A DNA stretch of 64,000 nucleotides from Proteobacteria bacterium ST_bin14 (GTDB taxonomy: Bacteria > Pseudomonadota > Alphaproteobacteria > Sphingomonadales > Sphingomonadaceae): NCBI GenBank assembly GCA_002083655.1, contig MSXR01000016.1, positions 87,680-151,679 of the forward strand. Reading direction: 5' to 3'. The position numbers and the translations under genes are program-made. Below, piece after piece: positions 18,227-28,466 of this stretch. The notes beneath the pieces are model-generated. The model had not been told where the DNA came from and did not search any database. It was given only the letters and a program-made list of their open reading frames with translations. Each line of letters opens with the position of its first letter. Position 1 is the stretch's first letter.

Positions 18227-19479
18227 CGAACCGTGCCGAACAAGGCGCCGAGCTCGGCCAAACCTCGGCCAACGGCGTCGATGGTGAGGGCGCGGGTCGC
18301 GGCGTCCGCGGGAAGCGGACCGGCGCGCGCGACCCATCGGCCGATCTCGCGGGGACCGTCACCGTCGTGGGCCGCTACGGCGTGCCTCGCTGCCAACACG
18401 TCATCATTGCGCGAACTTGCCCGCAGATCGTTGAGATACAACGTGCCGTCATGCATCCCGGCGGCATGAAACGACGCGCGCCGGATCAGACAGGGGACGC
18501 ATCTGCCGCACTGCCCATTGGCCCGCTTGCCCTTCCCGCAGGAATAGGTCTTGGAGGCAAGATCGACCAGATGCGGATGGTGGCCCCGCGCAAGCATCTC
18601 GCCCTTCGTCGTCGCAAAGAACGGGTTCCGCAGTTCGGCCTGAACGCCCGTCGCTGCCCAGATCTGGTTCAGTCGTGACATGAAATGCGGATGCGTCGTG
18701 CGCGTGCTGAGCGACCCCATGCGCCGGTTCGTGAATGGCGGATTGATCGCGATGAGTGCGTTCTCGGGGACCAATACTTCACGGACCCCGCAACCCGTCG
18801 CCGCCAACGCGCCATAGGCGAAGAACAGGATCGACCTAGCGCGTGTCGAGCCCTCGTATGGCTGGCGCCAGCGCTCGGCGACTCGACCCTCGAAACGGTA
18901 ACCCTCGAGCCCAAGTGCTGCAGCGAGTTGCTTTTGTGGTCCGATCTCCTTGGCCGAACCCTGACTGACCAGGAGCGGGCGGGCACCCCCGTTCAGGGCC
19001 GCGACCGCGCCGAGGAAGCTGTCCAGTCCGCCGGAGAAGAGGCAGATGGCGTCGCGGTCGTGAAGCCGGCCCTCTACGTGTGGACACGCGAGCCCGCCCG
19101 CTCGGAAGTTTAAGTGCCAAACGTCGCCCGTGAGAAAGCGCAGCGCTTCGGCCAGCTCACTTGCCTGCGCGGTCCATGGCATCGGATCGACCACGGCGAC
19201 GTCGAGGCCAATGACGCGCGTCCAACCGTTCGGCGAGCCCGACCGCAGGACAAATCGGTCGGCGGCGAAAACCGACATCGCTATTGACATGAAGTCCCAA
19301 GCGGCCGCGCTCGGTGCGCCGGGGATCTGCCTGCGGACACGGTCGGCCAGCGTCGCGCCGAGGCCCGGCAGGTCTGACGTCCCGCTGGCGTAGAGATGGA
19401 CACCGATTGTGTTCGGTTGCCGGTGCGACGCGACGGCGTCAGCGGTGATGGGCGTCGCCTGGACGCTGAGGTCTACCAT
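18217..19479 (-). CDS. qatC: QatC, QueC-like (7-cyano-7-deazaguanine synthase-like) protein
   Basis: 420 residues. The PP-loop SGGLDS is at 159-164, and a QueC-type zinc site appears late (CGKGKRANGQCGRCVPC). QueC makes the deazaguanine precursor preQ0. In Qat systems this QueC-like protein is essential for defence, which suggests a modified-base or ATP-pyrophosphatase reaction on an unknown substrate. The N-terminal 150 residues have no QueC counterpart and are typical of the longer QatC form. The start overlaps qatB by seven bases. Confidence 0.92.
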   Translation of the reverse strand: MVDLSVQATPITADAVASHRQPNTIGVHLYASGTSDLPGLGATLADRVRRQIPGAPSAAAWDFMSIAMSVFAADRFVLRSGSPNGWTRVIGLDVAVVDPMPWTAQASELAEALRFLTGDVWHLNFRAGGLACPHVEGRLHDRDAICLFSGGLDSFLGAVAALNGGARPLLVSQGSAKEIGPQKQLAAALGLEGYRFEGRVAERWRQPYEGSTRARSILFFAYGALAATGCGVREVLVPENALIAINPPFTNRRMGSLSTRTTHPHFMSRLNQIWAATGVQAELRNPFFATTKGEMLARGHHPHLVDLASKTYSCGKGKRANGQCGRCVPCLIRRASFHAAGMHDGTLYLNDLRASSRNDDVLAARHAVAAHDGDGPREIGRWVARAGPLPADAATRALTIDAVGRGLAELGALFGTVRWR

Positions 19480-20255
19480 CGTGCCATCTCCCCATAGACG
19501 GCACTCGTTATCTCGACGACGATCCCATCTAGGCCGTCTGGGCTGAGCGAGCTACCGCCCCGCTGGATGATCGGGGTGGCGATCTCGTCAGCTGCAGCGC
19601 GGACAAGATCCCTCAGAGCGTTCTCGCGCTGGACCGCGGTCGCGGGCGCCACGTTCTCGGCAGACTTGCCCTGTTCGGACGCGATCGCCGCGAAGACCAG
19701 CTCCGCGACGAAGCACACCGTCGCGACGACGACCACGTGGTCAGTCACGGCGTTCAGGTCGAATACCGGCTGGTCGCCAAGCGCCTCGAATAGCGCCTCA
19801 GCCATCGCTGACCGCACCATGTCCTCGTCGAGGATGCCCGGCGGACAGAAATGGTCCACGATCGTTGTGATCGCCTCCTCCAGCGGCCGACCGGCAAGGG
19901 TTCCCAAGTCGAAGCCGGCGACAACCACCGCTGCGCCGTTCGCCTGCGCAACTGATGCCAAGGCCGACAGCGCAGCACCGCCCGTCCGCGCGGCACGCGC
20001 ATGGCGCGCCGACGCCCGCGAGCCTCCCATCGCCCGGGCATAGTTCCCAAGTGCGCGGCGGCCTGCCGCCCTGTCGCCGGTGCCCATGTACTCCCTGAGC
20101 GCCCGCCGCACTCCCGACAGCGGCGCGGCGGGCAGCACGTCCGGCAGCGCGGGCGCGGGCTGCGGCTGGTCAGGCGCCGGCGGATCCTGATCTGCCCAAG
20201 GTGCAACCAGCGGCGACCCGCCCGGCGTTGATGGCTTCGACTGCGATGTGCCCAT
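19473..20255 (-). CDS. qatB: QatB, Qat defence system component
   Basis: 260 residues. After a proline- and serine-rich first 50 residues (MGTSQSKPSTPGGSPLVAPW), the protein is mostly helical, with GVRRALREYMGTGDRAAGRRALGNYAR and small-residue-rich segments. No enzymatic motif is visible. The identification as QatB rests on position between the KAP ATPase and the QueC-like gene and on size. Its ATG follows the qatA stop codon directly with no spacer. Confidence 0.85.
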   Translation of the reverse strand: MGTSQSKPSTPGGSPLVAPWADQDPPAPDQPQPAPALPDVLPAAPLSGVRRALREYMGTGDRAAGRRALGNYARAMGGSRASARHARAARTGGAALSALASVAQANGAAVVVAGFDLGTLAGRPLEEAITTIVDHFCPPGILDEDMVRSAMAEALFEALGDQPVFDLNAVTDHVVVVATVCFVAELVFAAIASEQGKSAENVAPATAVQRENALRDLVRAAADEIATPIIQRGGSSLSPDGLDGIVVEITSAVYGEMARW

Positions 20256-22019
20256 CTACTTTCCCCCCAGATACCCCTTGCCGCGCAGGGCGAACTTTAC
20301 TCCCGAGTTCATCGTGTCCCGCGAGATATCGTCAATGAGCGCCTGCAGCTGACGCTTCCCACCCTCCGACTTTTCGCCGAGCAAGATCGCGCCCTGGATG
20401 CCGGGCAGCTTCCCGGTCCAGTCGCCCTCGCGCAGGCTCGCGACCATTCCCGCCATAACGGCGACGCGCTCGTCGATGTTCAGCCGGTCGATCACGTCAA
20501 TGGCGGCCGGGGAGTTCACGCTCGTCACGCCGAGCAACGCCTGCACGGCGGCCCCGACGCTGTCGCTCGCCCTAGAGCTCGCGGGCGAGGCCATCACGTC
20601 GCGGCTGAGGAACAGCGCCGGCTGCAGCGCCTTGGCGTCATTGAAGCGAGGCTCCAGCTGCCGCCATTCCTCGATGAATGCCTCGTACGCTTTCCATGCC
20701 GCCGGGGTCTGCGGGCGCTTCACGCCGTCCCCTAAATCCTCGGTCGCCTTGAGTTGCAGGTCGGCACCCTCCTCGCCAGCCATGACCATGGTGTAGAGGG
20801 CTTGGGTCGCGTCGGAGTCAGTTCCGCGCTCGAAGATCGCGAGCTTCGCGAGGGTGCCCAGGTCGATCTTCATTTTCCTCGTGGCGGCCAGCGATCTGCG
20901 CAGCATCACGGCGTTGAGCAGGCGCTTGATGATGCGCGGGTTGCCGTCGATCTTGTCCGCAGTTGTGAGCGTCGGTGCGAGACCGTCTGCCGTGCCGAGC
21001 ATCTCGAGGAGCCCGGCGGGACGGCCGGCGACGCCGTCGATCTGGTCGGCGGTAAAACTGGCACCGTTCCACGCGTTCTGCAGGGCCTCGAGCAGGACCG
21101 TCTGCACTTTGCCAAGCGCGGCGGGCGCGAGTTTCTGGGTAAACAGGGAATACATGTAGGCGCGCACGTCGTCGACGCCGACGCGTGGGACCCGGAACGG
21201 AACCTGGATTACCTTATCAAGATAGTCGTGGACGTGCTTGGCATTGGGATCACTGAAGTGCCTCGCCACAGAGTGGCGGATCATGTCCTCATCGGCGGCA
21301 ACTACGAAGGCGGTGCCGGGCAGGAAGAGGAATAGGCGAATGGCTTCGAGCGTGCCTATCGCAACATCGGGCAGGCATCGATCGAGGTTGTCGACGAACA
21401 CGATCAGCGGACGGCCGAGCTCGTCGAGGATCTCGCCAAACTCCTTGCGGAACGCCGCGATCTCTCTCGGCGGCGTCTTCGCCTCCCCGGGCTTGATCAG
21501 CTTGGACCAGCCCTCATGGGCGTCGTTCGCCACTTCCTTCAGTGCCTTGGCTTCGTCGCCTCCTCCGCCACCGACGACCAGCGATGAGATCGCCGAGCCC
21601 GCCTTCGTCAGAAGGCCTGGCGGCACCCCGAAGGCCATCCCAATGCCGAAGTCGGCCGCCATGCCGATGGCGCGGAAGTAATTCACGCGCGACGCGAACT
21701 GCTTGATCTTTTCGATTAGCTTCTCGTCGTCCTTGGCGGCCTTCAGCAAGGTGTCAGCGACCACTTCCATCAAGGCCGCCTTAGAATCATCGAAGCCTTG
21801 GTAGAGCCAAGCGTCGAAGTCGATGAAGAGAGGCGGTGCCTCGCCCCGCTCGAGCTTACCCCTAACAAGTCGCAGCACCGTGGACTTGCCGGTACCCCAA
21901 GTCCCGAACACGCCGATCGAGAGGGGCAGCATCTCCTCCGTCGTCGCTAGAGCGCCGATCTGGTCCGCCAGTTCAGTGAAATTTAGGAAATCCTCGGCGC
22001 TTTCGCGGTCGCTCCACAT
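20256..22019 (-). CDS. qatA: QatA, KAP-family P-loop NTPase of the Qat defence system
   Basis: 587 residues. Walker A GTWGTGKST starts at residue 39 and Walker B is in PLIVFVDNLDRCLP at about 205-218, the DxxDR form typical of KAP NTPases. The small-residue-rich segment around 105-145 corresponds to the insertion where many KAP proteins carry membrane helices. QatA is the ATPase of the four-gene Qat anti-phage system. It is the first gene of the operon. About 150 bases separate it from the next operon, which reads in the same direction. Confidence 0.93.
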   Translation of the reverse strand: MWSDRESAEDFLNFTELADQIGALATTEEMLPLSIGVFGTWGTGKSTVLRLVRGKLERGEAPPLFIDFDAWLYQGFDDSKAALMEVVADTLLKAAKDDEKLIEKIKQFASRVNYFRAIGMAADFGIGMAFGVPPGLLTKAGSAISSLVVGGGGGDEAKALKEVANDAHEGWSKLIKPGEAKTPPREIAAFRKEFGEILDELGRPLIVFVDNLDRCLPDVAIGTLEAIRLFLFLPGTAFVVAADEDMIRHSVARHFSDPNAKHVHDYLDKVIQVPFRVPRVGVDDVRAYMYSLFTQKLAPAALGKVQTVLLEALQNAWNGASFTADQIDGVAGRPAGLLEMLGTADGLAPTLTTADKIDGNPRIIKRLLNAVMLRRSLAATRKMKIDLGTLAKLAIFERGTDSDATQALYTMVMAGEEGADLQLKATEDLGDGVKRPQTPAAWKAYEAFIEEWRQLEPRFNDAKALQPALFLSRDVMASPASSRASDSVGAAVQALLGVTSVNSPAAIDVIDRLNIDERVAVMAGMVASLREGDWTGKLPGIQGAILLGEKSEGGKRQLQALIDDISRDTMNSGVKFALRGKGYLGGK

Positions 22020-22170
22020 GACCTAATGCTCCTCCCCGAGCTACAACTCGCGCAATTTATTAACTTAGTCGATGCCTGCTCGGCGCGCGAAACCAAATAT
22101 CCATCCATATCGGGCCAGAATGCCGCGTGCCATCACGACCTGGGCCGAATATCGTGCTCACAGTTTCGCC

Positions 22171-25100
22171 TCACCGACCAAGTCCGGCTAGGGTCCGTAC
22201 ATCGTCGAGATGAACCTGCGTAAACCGCAACCGGACCGGCTCGCCCGCCAATGTCAGCTGTAATTCGGGCGCAACCGCACCAGCGAGTAGCGTGCGTATC
22301 TCGCCGTCCGTGGCAGGATTGGCGTAACGCCACTTGGCGGCGCATGTCGGACACATTGCGAGATGGTTTTCGGCATGCTCAGAAGTGAAGGATTCGAGCA
22401 GCTCCGATGCCTCGAAGTAAGGCGATCCGTCCGGCAATGCGAAGGGCATTTTCTGGTGGCAGCACTGGCAGATCATGTCACCGAGTGGGTTGGTGTAATG
22501 GTCTTCAAGATAGGTGCGCGCCACGGCACGGCTCTCGCCATTGCTCGTCCGTACACTGCGCTGGCGGACCTCATATGCTTTGGCGGGTGCATTCTCGGCT
22601 CGAGCGGCGAGGCGCTGAGCCCGCCGTGTTGGATCTCGCGTTTCGCGCTCGGGAAATTCGACTTGCTCGTAGGCGCGCGTCGCGAGCTTCCGGGCTAAAT
22701 CCTCGTTCAGCGCTGCCAGGGCCTCGGCGGGCAGGCCTTCGAGCTGGTCGACCAGCTCGGCGGACAGGCCGATCAGTTCGGCTGCTTTCAGGCGCGCCTT
22801 GTGCTGGTCGCTGCGCTTGCGCTGTTCCTCACCGAAACCGATCGCCTGCAGCCATGCTTCGTTGCCGCCTGGGCTATAGCCTGCAGCTAGATCGGCTGCC
22901 GTGATCGCACGCGGCTTCCGCAAGCTGCCGTCCTTGGCCGGGATCCACGCCGTGTCACGAAGCGCAATGGCAAGCGACGATGGCCGCTGGTTGGCGGCCC
23001 GCGACTGATTGGGCGAGTAGGTGGCGACCATCGCAGATGCGCCGTGCAGTTTGACCGCATCCCAGATCAGCCGAGAGATCGCAGGATCACCCCGATCGAG
23101 CAGTTCATCGATCGACTCGATAAAGTAATCGATGTCCGTCCCCGTGCCGGTATGGCGTGTCGCGCCGAAGCCATGCTTCAACTCGGCCCAATGCGGGTGC
23201 GAATAGGCGATGGGCGAATACATCACCGAAAGACCGTCCTCGACGCCGCACTCGGTCAGGAACTCGATGAGGTCCTTGCGCCTGAGCTTTTCATAGCCCT
23301 CCCATAGCGCCACCCGATCGCGTCCCTCGATCGTGCCGCCATAGATCAGGCCGAGCGCCGACTGGAGATAGGGCACGTCGAAATATACCGCGTCCGCAAC
23401 GTGATAGTCTGCCTCCAATCCCGCTCGAATGAAGCTGACTCCGGCGAACAGGCTTACATCGTCGTGTTCCTTCCACCACCGCAGGAACCTGCGCATATGT
23501 TGAAGGTGGCGTTCGCGATTGGGCCGCGGCCCGTCGCCCTTATATTGAGTGCGGATGATCGCAGTGAGATATGCTCTCTCGTCGACATCTTTCACGCCGA
23601 CGCGCCGGAGGAACTGCTCGACATCCTTACCGCGCCCGCGACCCAAACGGACTATGCTGTTCTTGACGAGATATAGATCGCATCGGCCAGCCTCAGGGTC
23701 GAGCGCGCTGTCGGCGGGTGCGAACACGGCGGCGCTAGGTGAGGCGCGCCGGTTTCCTTCAATTCGGACGAAGTGAAGGCTGGCGATCGACATGGCGCGC
23801 TTTTGCGCCTTGAGGGCGGGGTCCAGCGCCAAATAGAAGCGTTGTGCGTCCTCGTCCGCGAGCCCGTCAAACCAGGCAAGCGCCCGTTTGCGAGCATCGG
23901 TCTCGGCTTGATACCAAAGCTGAATTTGCCCGAACGCGCGCTGGAAGGCGTTGAAGAACTCGACATAGCCCCATTCCTCGATCTTGAGCATCGTCAGAAA
24001 CGCTTCGGTTCGGCTGTTGCGCAAACCTGTGATGATCCAGCTGCGCCCCGCCTTTCCGCCAAACCGGTCAAGTCCATCGTCCCCGAGCAATTCACGAAGT
24101 TCGGCAGGACCCCGCACGGCACTGCCGGCGGTCACATAACCCCCGGCATGGGTGGGGATCAGCGGCTCGGCAAGGAACCTCTTCGCGATGATGGAGCGGA
24201 TCGGCGCGAAGATCGCAGGTAGCTCGTCGCCACCGTTGGGAAGGAGGTCGAGAACACCGCGCTTCAGCAGGCCACGCTCGCGCAGGTCAGGAAGCGTGTC
24301 GGCGACCAACGTCGCGAGTGTCTCAATCAGCTCAGCGTTCCACGCGTCGTCTAGCTTGATGTTGGCCCGGTTGTCGGTGAGCTGGAACGGGCCGTGGATG
24401 AAAAAGTGCAGCCCCGTAATTTCCTGGGTCTCGAAGAACACCATCAGCTTTGTCGGGGTGTCCTCGGCGATCAGTTCGCCGCCATCGTTCATCCGTATCG
24501 CAGCCTTGACCTCATACTGCTTGCGCTGCTCACGCTGCTCGACCGTGCGCGTCAGGATCAGGAAGCGCTCGCGATGCGTCGACTGATCAGGGAGGACAGA
24601 ACGGATTGTGCGCAGTCCCTCGGCGTTGTCCTCGACCTCGGCATGGCTGGGAGTCGCGCCCTCAAGCCATTCGAGGCGCTTAATGTGCTTCAGAAACAGC
24701 AGCGAGCGCGGGCCTCCGCTAGCGAGGCCGTCGCGCGCGCGACCCAGCGTGGTAGCGGCGGTGTCCGGTCTGAGCGGAAGGACGATGCGCGTGGTCGCGT
24801 CGCGATGTTGTGTCGGAATGATGCGCGGAACCACAAGATTTTCGATCGCGAAAGCGAGTGGATCGCCTTCGATCCGCGAATGCACTTCAGGCCGTTCGGT
24901 GATGACGTAGACCGATTTGAAGCCGATCCCGAAACAGCCGATCTTGTGGCCGTCGTCCAATTTGGTCGTGTTGCCGATTCCTGTGATACCCTCGATATCT
25001 TCCCGGTCGAACGGGCGTCCGTCATGCTCGAACTGGATACGGTCAGGTTCGAGTAGGAAGCGAACCCAGGTCGCCTCGGCATCTTCGGCATTCTGCAGAA

Positions 25101-25248
25101 GCTCGAAGATGAAATGACTAGGATCCGCATATTTCTCCACGGTAGCGTTCCAGATGCCGCGGTCGAAATTATTCTCGTGGCTGGCATCGACCCAGCGCTG
25201 TCGCTTGGCGCGAAGGGCGTCGAGCCAGATGTCGAAAGGATCGTCCAT
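22171..25248 (-). CDS. GHKL (sacsin-like) ATPase with C-terminal Cys4 treble-clef domain
   Basis: 1025 residues. The N-terminal 200 form a histidine-kinase/Hsp90-like ATPase domain: N-box FELLQNAEDA (Asn53), G1-like HDGRPF at 76-80 and the glycine lid KIGCFGIGFKSVY at 102-114. A long middle part lacks known motifs. Near the C terminus CQCC (927-930) and CPTC (966-969) flank a segment spaced like an HNH treble clef, but the usual catalytic His-His are replaced by FEA and ENH. It starts two bases after the helicase stop with GGAG eight bases upstream, so both are co-expressed. Large GHKL ATPases of this kind are recurrent in defence islands. The specific role is unknown. Confidence 0.8.
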   Translation of the reverse strand: MDDPFDIWLDALRAKRQRWVDASHENNFDRGIWNATVEKYADPSHFIFELLQNAEDAEATWVRFLLEPDRIQFEHDGRPFDREDIEGITGIGNTTKLDDGHKIGCFGIGFKSVYVITERPEVHSRIEGDPLAFAIENLVVPRIIPTQHRDATTRIVLPLRPDTAATTLGRARDGLASGGPRSLLFLKHIKRLEWLEGATPSHAEVEDNAEGLRTIRSVLPDQSTHRERFLILTRTVEQREQRKQYEVKAAIRMNDGGELIAEDTPTKLMVFFETQEITGLHFFIHGPFQLTDNRANIKLDDAWNAELIETLATLVADTLPDLRERGLLKRGVLDLLPNGGDELPAIFAPIRSIIAKRFLAEPLIPTHAGGYVTAGSAVRGPAELRELLGDDGLDRFGGKAGRSWIITGLRNSRTEAFLTMLKIEEWGYVEFFNAFQRAFGQIQLWYQAETDARKRALAWFDGLADEDAQRFYLALDPALKAQKRAMSIASLHFVRIEGNRRASPSAAVFAPADSALDPEAGRCDLYLVKNSIVRLGRGRGKDVEQFLRRVGVKDVDERAYLTAIIRTQYKGDGPRPNRERHLQHMRRFLRWWKEHDDVSLFAGVSFIRAGLEADYHVADAVYFDVPYLQSALGLIYGGTIEGRDRVALWEGYEKLRRKDLIEFLTECGVEDGLSVMYSPIAYSHPHWAELKHGFGATRHTGTGTDIDYFIESIDELLDRGDPAISRLIWDAVKLHGASAMVATYSPNQSRAANQRPSSLAIALRDTAWIPAKDGSLRKPRAITAADLAAGYSPGGNEAWLQAIGFGEEQRKRSDQHKARLKAAELIGLSAELVDQLEGLPAEALAALNEDLARKLATRAYEQVEFPERETRDPTRRAQRLAARAENAPAKAYEVRQRSVRTSNGESRAVARTYLEDHYTNPLGDMICQCCHQKMPFALPDGSPYFEASELLESFTSEHAENHLAMCPTCAAKWRYANPATDGEIRTLLAGAVAPELQLTLAGEPVRLRFTQVHLDDVRTLAGLGR

Positions 25249-25250
25249 GA

Positions 25251-28200
25251 TCAATGCTCCACGCGCAGGATACCCGCGGCGACGCGGCGGGGCAGGATGT
25301 CAGCTCGGCGTTCGGCCGCAGCGAGATTATCGAGCGCCTCGCGATGGTCCGCATTCGCGCGCGCAAGCTGGCCCTGGCGCATGCGGCGGATGCGATCCTC
25401 CGAGACCAGGCTCAACTGCTCTTCGAGAATCGCGACGCGTGCCCGGTGGCTGGCTTCGAGACTGTCGCGCCGGAACCGCGCGATTTCGCCAGCCTCGGCG
25501 ATGTGCGCCGTCCGACGGCGGGTCCATAGTTCGTGATGCCAGCCCTCCAGACCTTCGACGACGGCGATGCTCGGAAGCGCGACATCGTCGGTGTCTTCGG
25601 CGGCGGCAAAGATGTCCATGAACACCGCGCCGACGGCCGCGTCCTCAACGACGGAAACCAGCATGGCGTCTTCCCGTAGCCCGCGCATCTGCCATTGGTA
25701 AATCGCGAAGGGATGGTCGCCGACCGGCAGGGCCGGGTCGGACACCTTTAGCGCCACTTGTATCTCTTCGTCGCCGGCAAAGGACCGGGCGGCCGCTTGG
25801 GTCAGCGGGTGGACCGGCGTAATGAAGGCGAGATCGCGATCGGCATTGGCTGTCTCTCGGTCGAAGGTAAGCGCCAGGGTCTGCTGGTCGCCACGCAGCC
25901 AGCCCTCCCATTCCCGCTCGGCAAGGTTCAGCCGCGACCCGCGCGTGCGGGGCGGGACGAGACGCCGACGCGCGTCTGCGGACAAGCGCAAACTCTTGGC
26001 TGGACCTTGGCCGCTGATGGGGTTGCGGCCCACATCCAGCTCGCGCTCGAGATGGAGGCCCACCAGCCGTTCGATCGCGCTCGGCTCGAGCCAACGGCTC
26101 GATGCCTGCGCAATGTCGTCGTCGATCTGGTTGCGCTCGATACGCACGCCGAACAGCTCCGCCTCGCGCTCCTCGAGCGCATCGGTCTCGATGACCTGCC
26201 GTATCTCATTGTCGGCGAGTTGCTGAAGCCGCGCCTCGCGTTCCTCGTCGGTCAGGGTGAAGTCATCCGCCACGGCCTGCAGCGCCCCGGCGATCTCGCC
26301 GAGAATTGCCTCGCTGCCGCCGATGGCACGTTCGAACACGCCGATGCGTAAGAGACACCGGTTGAAGATGTCAAAATCGACCGTGCCCGGTGTCACGAAA
26401 TTGTAGATCGCAACGGTCTGGCTGGGCTGGCCGTAGCGGTCGATGCGTCCGATCCGCTGCTCGATGCGCATCGGGTTCCACGGGATGTCGTAGTTGACCA
26501 GGGCGTCGCAGAACTGAAAGTCGAGGCCTTCCGAGCCGACTTCGGACGAAAGTAGCACATCGATCGCGTCGTCATGCTCGGGCGGCAGGGCAAACGCCTT
26601 GCGCAGCCTTCGACGATCGTCATCGGCGACCCCGCCATGGATGAGCCCGACGCGCACGCCGCGCGAGCGCAGCGCCGCCTCGACATAGGCAAGGGTGTGC
26701 CGAAAAGAGCTGAACAGCAAAAGGCGCCGATTGGGCATCTCCGCCTTTTGGGTAATGATCTCGATCAGCCGCGCGAGTTTGGGATCGTCGCCCGGCAAGG
26801 CGCCGGCACGCTCGACAATGGCAGCAATTTCGGCCCGGATCGAGTCCACCGCGATTTCGGCATCGTCTAGTTCGCCGCCGCCAATCTCGATGAATTCGAG
26901 CTCGGTGAGGCGCCGCGACAGGATCGTCTCGAGGAAGGGCACAAGGCCATGCAGCGAGCTCGCGGCCTGACGCCGGATCGTGGTCATCAGGAAGCCCAGC
27001 GGCCCCGCGCCATGCGTGCGCAGATAGATCGTGCGCTGCAACGAAAGCAGGTCGTCGTGGATGGCGCGTTGCTCGGGTGTGAACGGAACCTCGATCGTTC
27101 GGGCCTTGCGGCTGGTGAAGGTGCCGATGTCGCGCCGACGCGTGCGGCTGATCATCGAGGCAAAGCTGTGGAGCCCCTCGGCCGGGCGGATCAGACGCAC
27201 GCGTTCATCGTCTGTTCCCGCAGCGGCTATCGCAGCCAGCAGGTTACGAAAATCGGGTGACGGCGCCAGCATCGCGCGGCCCCAGTCCGTGCCCGCCGCC
27301 TCTTGCAGATGAGACCGTGCTTGAGCTTGCCAACCCGGCGCGGCGGCGCGAATGGCGGCGATCGCCGCATTGATGGCTTCGTTCGGTTCCGCCATCCGTT
27401 CGAAGGTCGGCCGGTCGATCACCAAATCGGGACGCATCAGGTTCAGCAGCGAGAAGAGGTCACCGGTCCCCAGCTGGACCGGCGTCGCGGTAATGAGCAC
27501 CACCGCCTCGGCATTGTCCGCGAGCAATCGCAGGCCTTGATGCAGGCTGGTGTCGCTGTTGCGCGCGTTGTGCGCCTCGTCGACGATTAGCAGGTCGAAG
27601 CGCGGCGGCGTGTCAAGAGTGCTCAGCCCCGGCCCACGTCCGCCGCCACGCTGCGAAAAGCCCTGGAGCAAATTCTCGTTGACCAACGAGAAGGGCAGGA
27701 TGGCGCGCGAGAAGCGGTCGGGCCATTCGCCTTCGAGGTCGCTCTGGTCAAGGCAGTAGCGGAGGTCATCGCTGGTGAGCGTCACGAACTCCTCGTCGAA
27801 GCGCCGCATTTCGCGGTGCCACTTCTCCTCCACGACGAGCGCCTTGGAGCAAACGATCAGAACGGAGCGCAGCGGGCGTCGCGCCTGCAATTCGCGCAGC
27901 AGCAGGCCAGCCTCAATCGTCTTCCCTACGCCCACTTCGTCGGCCACGAGCATGCGCGGGCGATCTGCGCGGACGAACTTCAGCACCGGGCGGAACTGGT
28001 AAGGGATAAAGTCGATGCGCCCGGCCTGCAGCGAATAGAGATTTGCGATGCTGGGCTCGGCCAGCTGAAGCGCGGTCAGGCGTGCGCTGAACTCATCAAG
28101 CGTTGCGCGGACGGCTCCCGGCGTCAGGTCCGCGGCAATGACCTGGCTGAGATACCAGGTCTCCAGCCGTCCATCGATGAACACGCTGAGCCGCGTTTCG

Positions 28201-28466
28201 CGATTGCTGGGCGTGATGCCGGTGATTACGCCGATCCGGGCGGGATCGGACCGCAGCGAGACGGTATGGCCGATCTGGAAATTAGGTGCGGGCGCAGACT
28301 GCGCGGCTTCCATGCGGATCGCAATGATCTCGCGGACCTTTCGCTCGAGCGCCGCCACATCCACGCCGTGCGCCAGTGCGGTCGCAACGATTTCCTCGTC
28401 GCTGGCCTCCAATATGCCTTCGGCAATGAGCGAAAGAAGCTGGTCTGGATCGCGGGGCATTGTCAT
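25251..28466 (-). CDS. SNF2/RapA-type DEAD/DEAH helicase of a candidate defence operon
   Basis: 1071 residues. A short N-terminal region is followed by a superfamily 2 core: Q-like IPYQFRPVLKF, Walker A ADEVGVGKTIEAG (about 173-185), DEAH in LLIVDEAHNARN, motif III LITATPVQLG, and in the second RecA domain SSEVGSEGLDFQF and RIGRIDRYGQ. A long C-terminal extension (about 380 residues) has charged helices. The RapA-like motif spelling matches helicases such as DrmD of DISARM and those of helicase-methylase-ATPase loci. The ATG at 28466 overlaps the stop of the upstream gene as ATGA. The frame stays open to 28748, but that part is an arginine-rich shadow. Confidence 0.85.
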   Translation of the reverse strand: MTMPRDPDQLLSLIAEGILEASDEEIVATALAHGVDVAALERKVREIIAIRMEAAQSAPAPNFQIGHTVSLRSDPARIGVITGITPSNRETRLSVFIDGRLETWYLSQVIAADLTPGAVRATLDEFSARLTALQLAEPSIANLYSLQAGRIDFIPYQFRPVLKFVRADRPRMLVADEVGVGKTIEAGLLLRELQARRPLRSVLIVCSKALVVEEKWHREMRRFDEEFVTLTSDDLRYCLDQSDLEGEWPDRFSRAILPFSLVNENLLQGFSQRGGGRGPGLSTLDTPPRFDLLIVDEAHNARNSDTSLHQGLRLLADNAEAVVLITATPVQLGTGDLFSLLNLMRPDLVIDRPTFERMAEPNEAINAAIAAIRAAAPGWQAQARSHLQEAAGTDWGRAMLAPSPDFRNLLAAIAAAGTDDERVRLIRPAEGLHSFASMISRTRRRDIGTFTSRKARTIEVPFTPEQRAIHDDLLSLQRTIYLRTHGAGPLGFLMTTIRRQAASSLHGLVPFLETILSRRLTELEFIEIGGGELDDAEIAVDSIRAEIAAIVERAGALPGDDPKLARLIEIITQKAEMPNRRLLLFSSFRHTLAYVEAALRSRGVRVGLIHGGVADDDRRRLRKAFALPPEHDDAIDVLLSSEVGSEGLDFQFCDALVNYDIPWNPMRIEQRIGRIDRYGQPSQTVAIYNFVTPGTVDFDIFNRCLLRIGVFERAIGGSEAILGEIAGALQAVADDFTLTDEEREARLQQLADNEIRQVIETDALEEREAELFGVRIERNQIDDDIAQASSRWLEPSAIERLVGLHLERELDVGRNPISGQGPAKSLRLSADARRRLVPPRTRGSRLNLAEREWEGWLRGDQQTLALTFDRETANADRDLAFITPVHPLTQAAARSFAGDEEIQVALKVSDPALPVGDHPFAIYQWQMRGLREDAMLVSVVEDAAVGAVFMDIFAAAEDTDDVALPSIAVVEGLEGWHHELWTRRRTAHIAEAGEIARFRRDSLEASHRARVAILEEQLSLVSEDRIRRMRQGQLARANADHREALDNLAAAERRADILPRRVAAGILRVEH

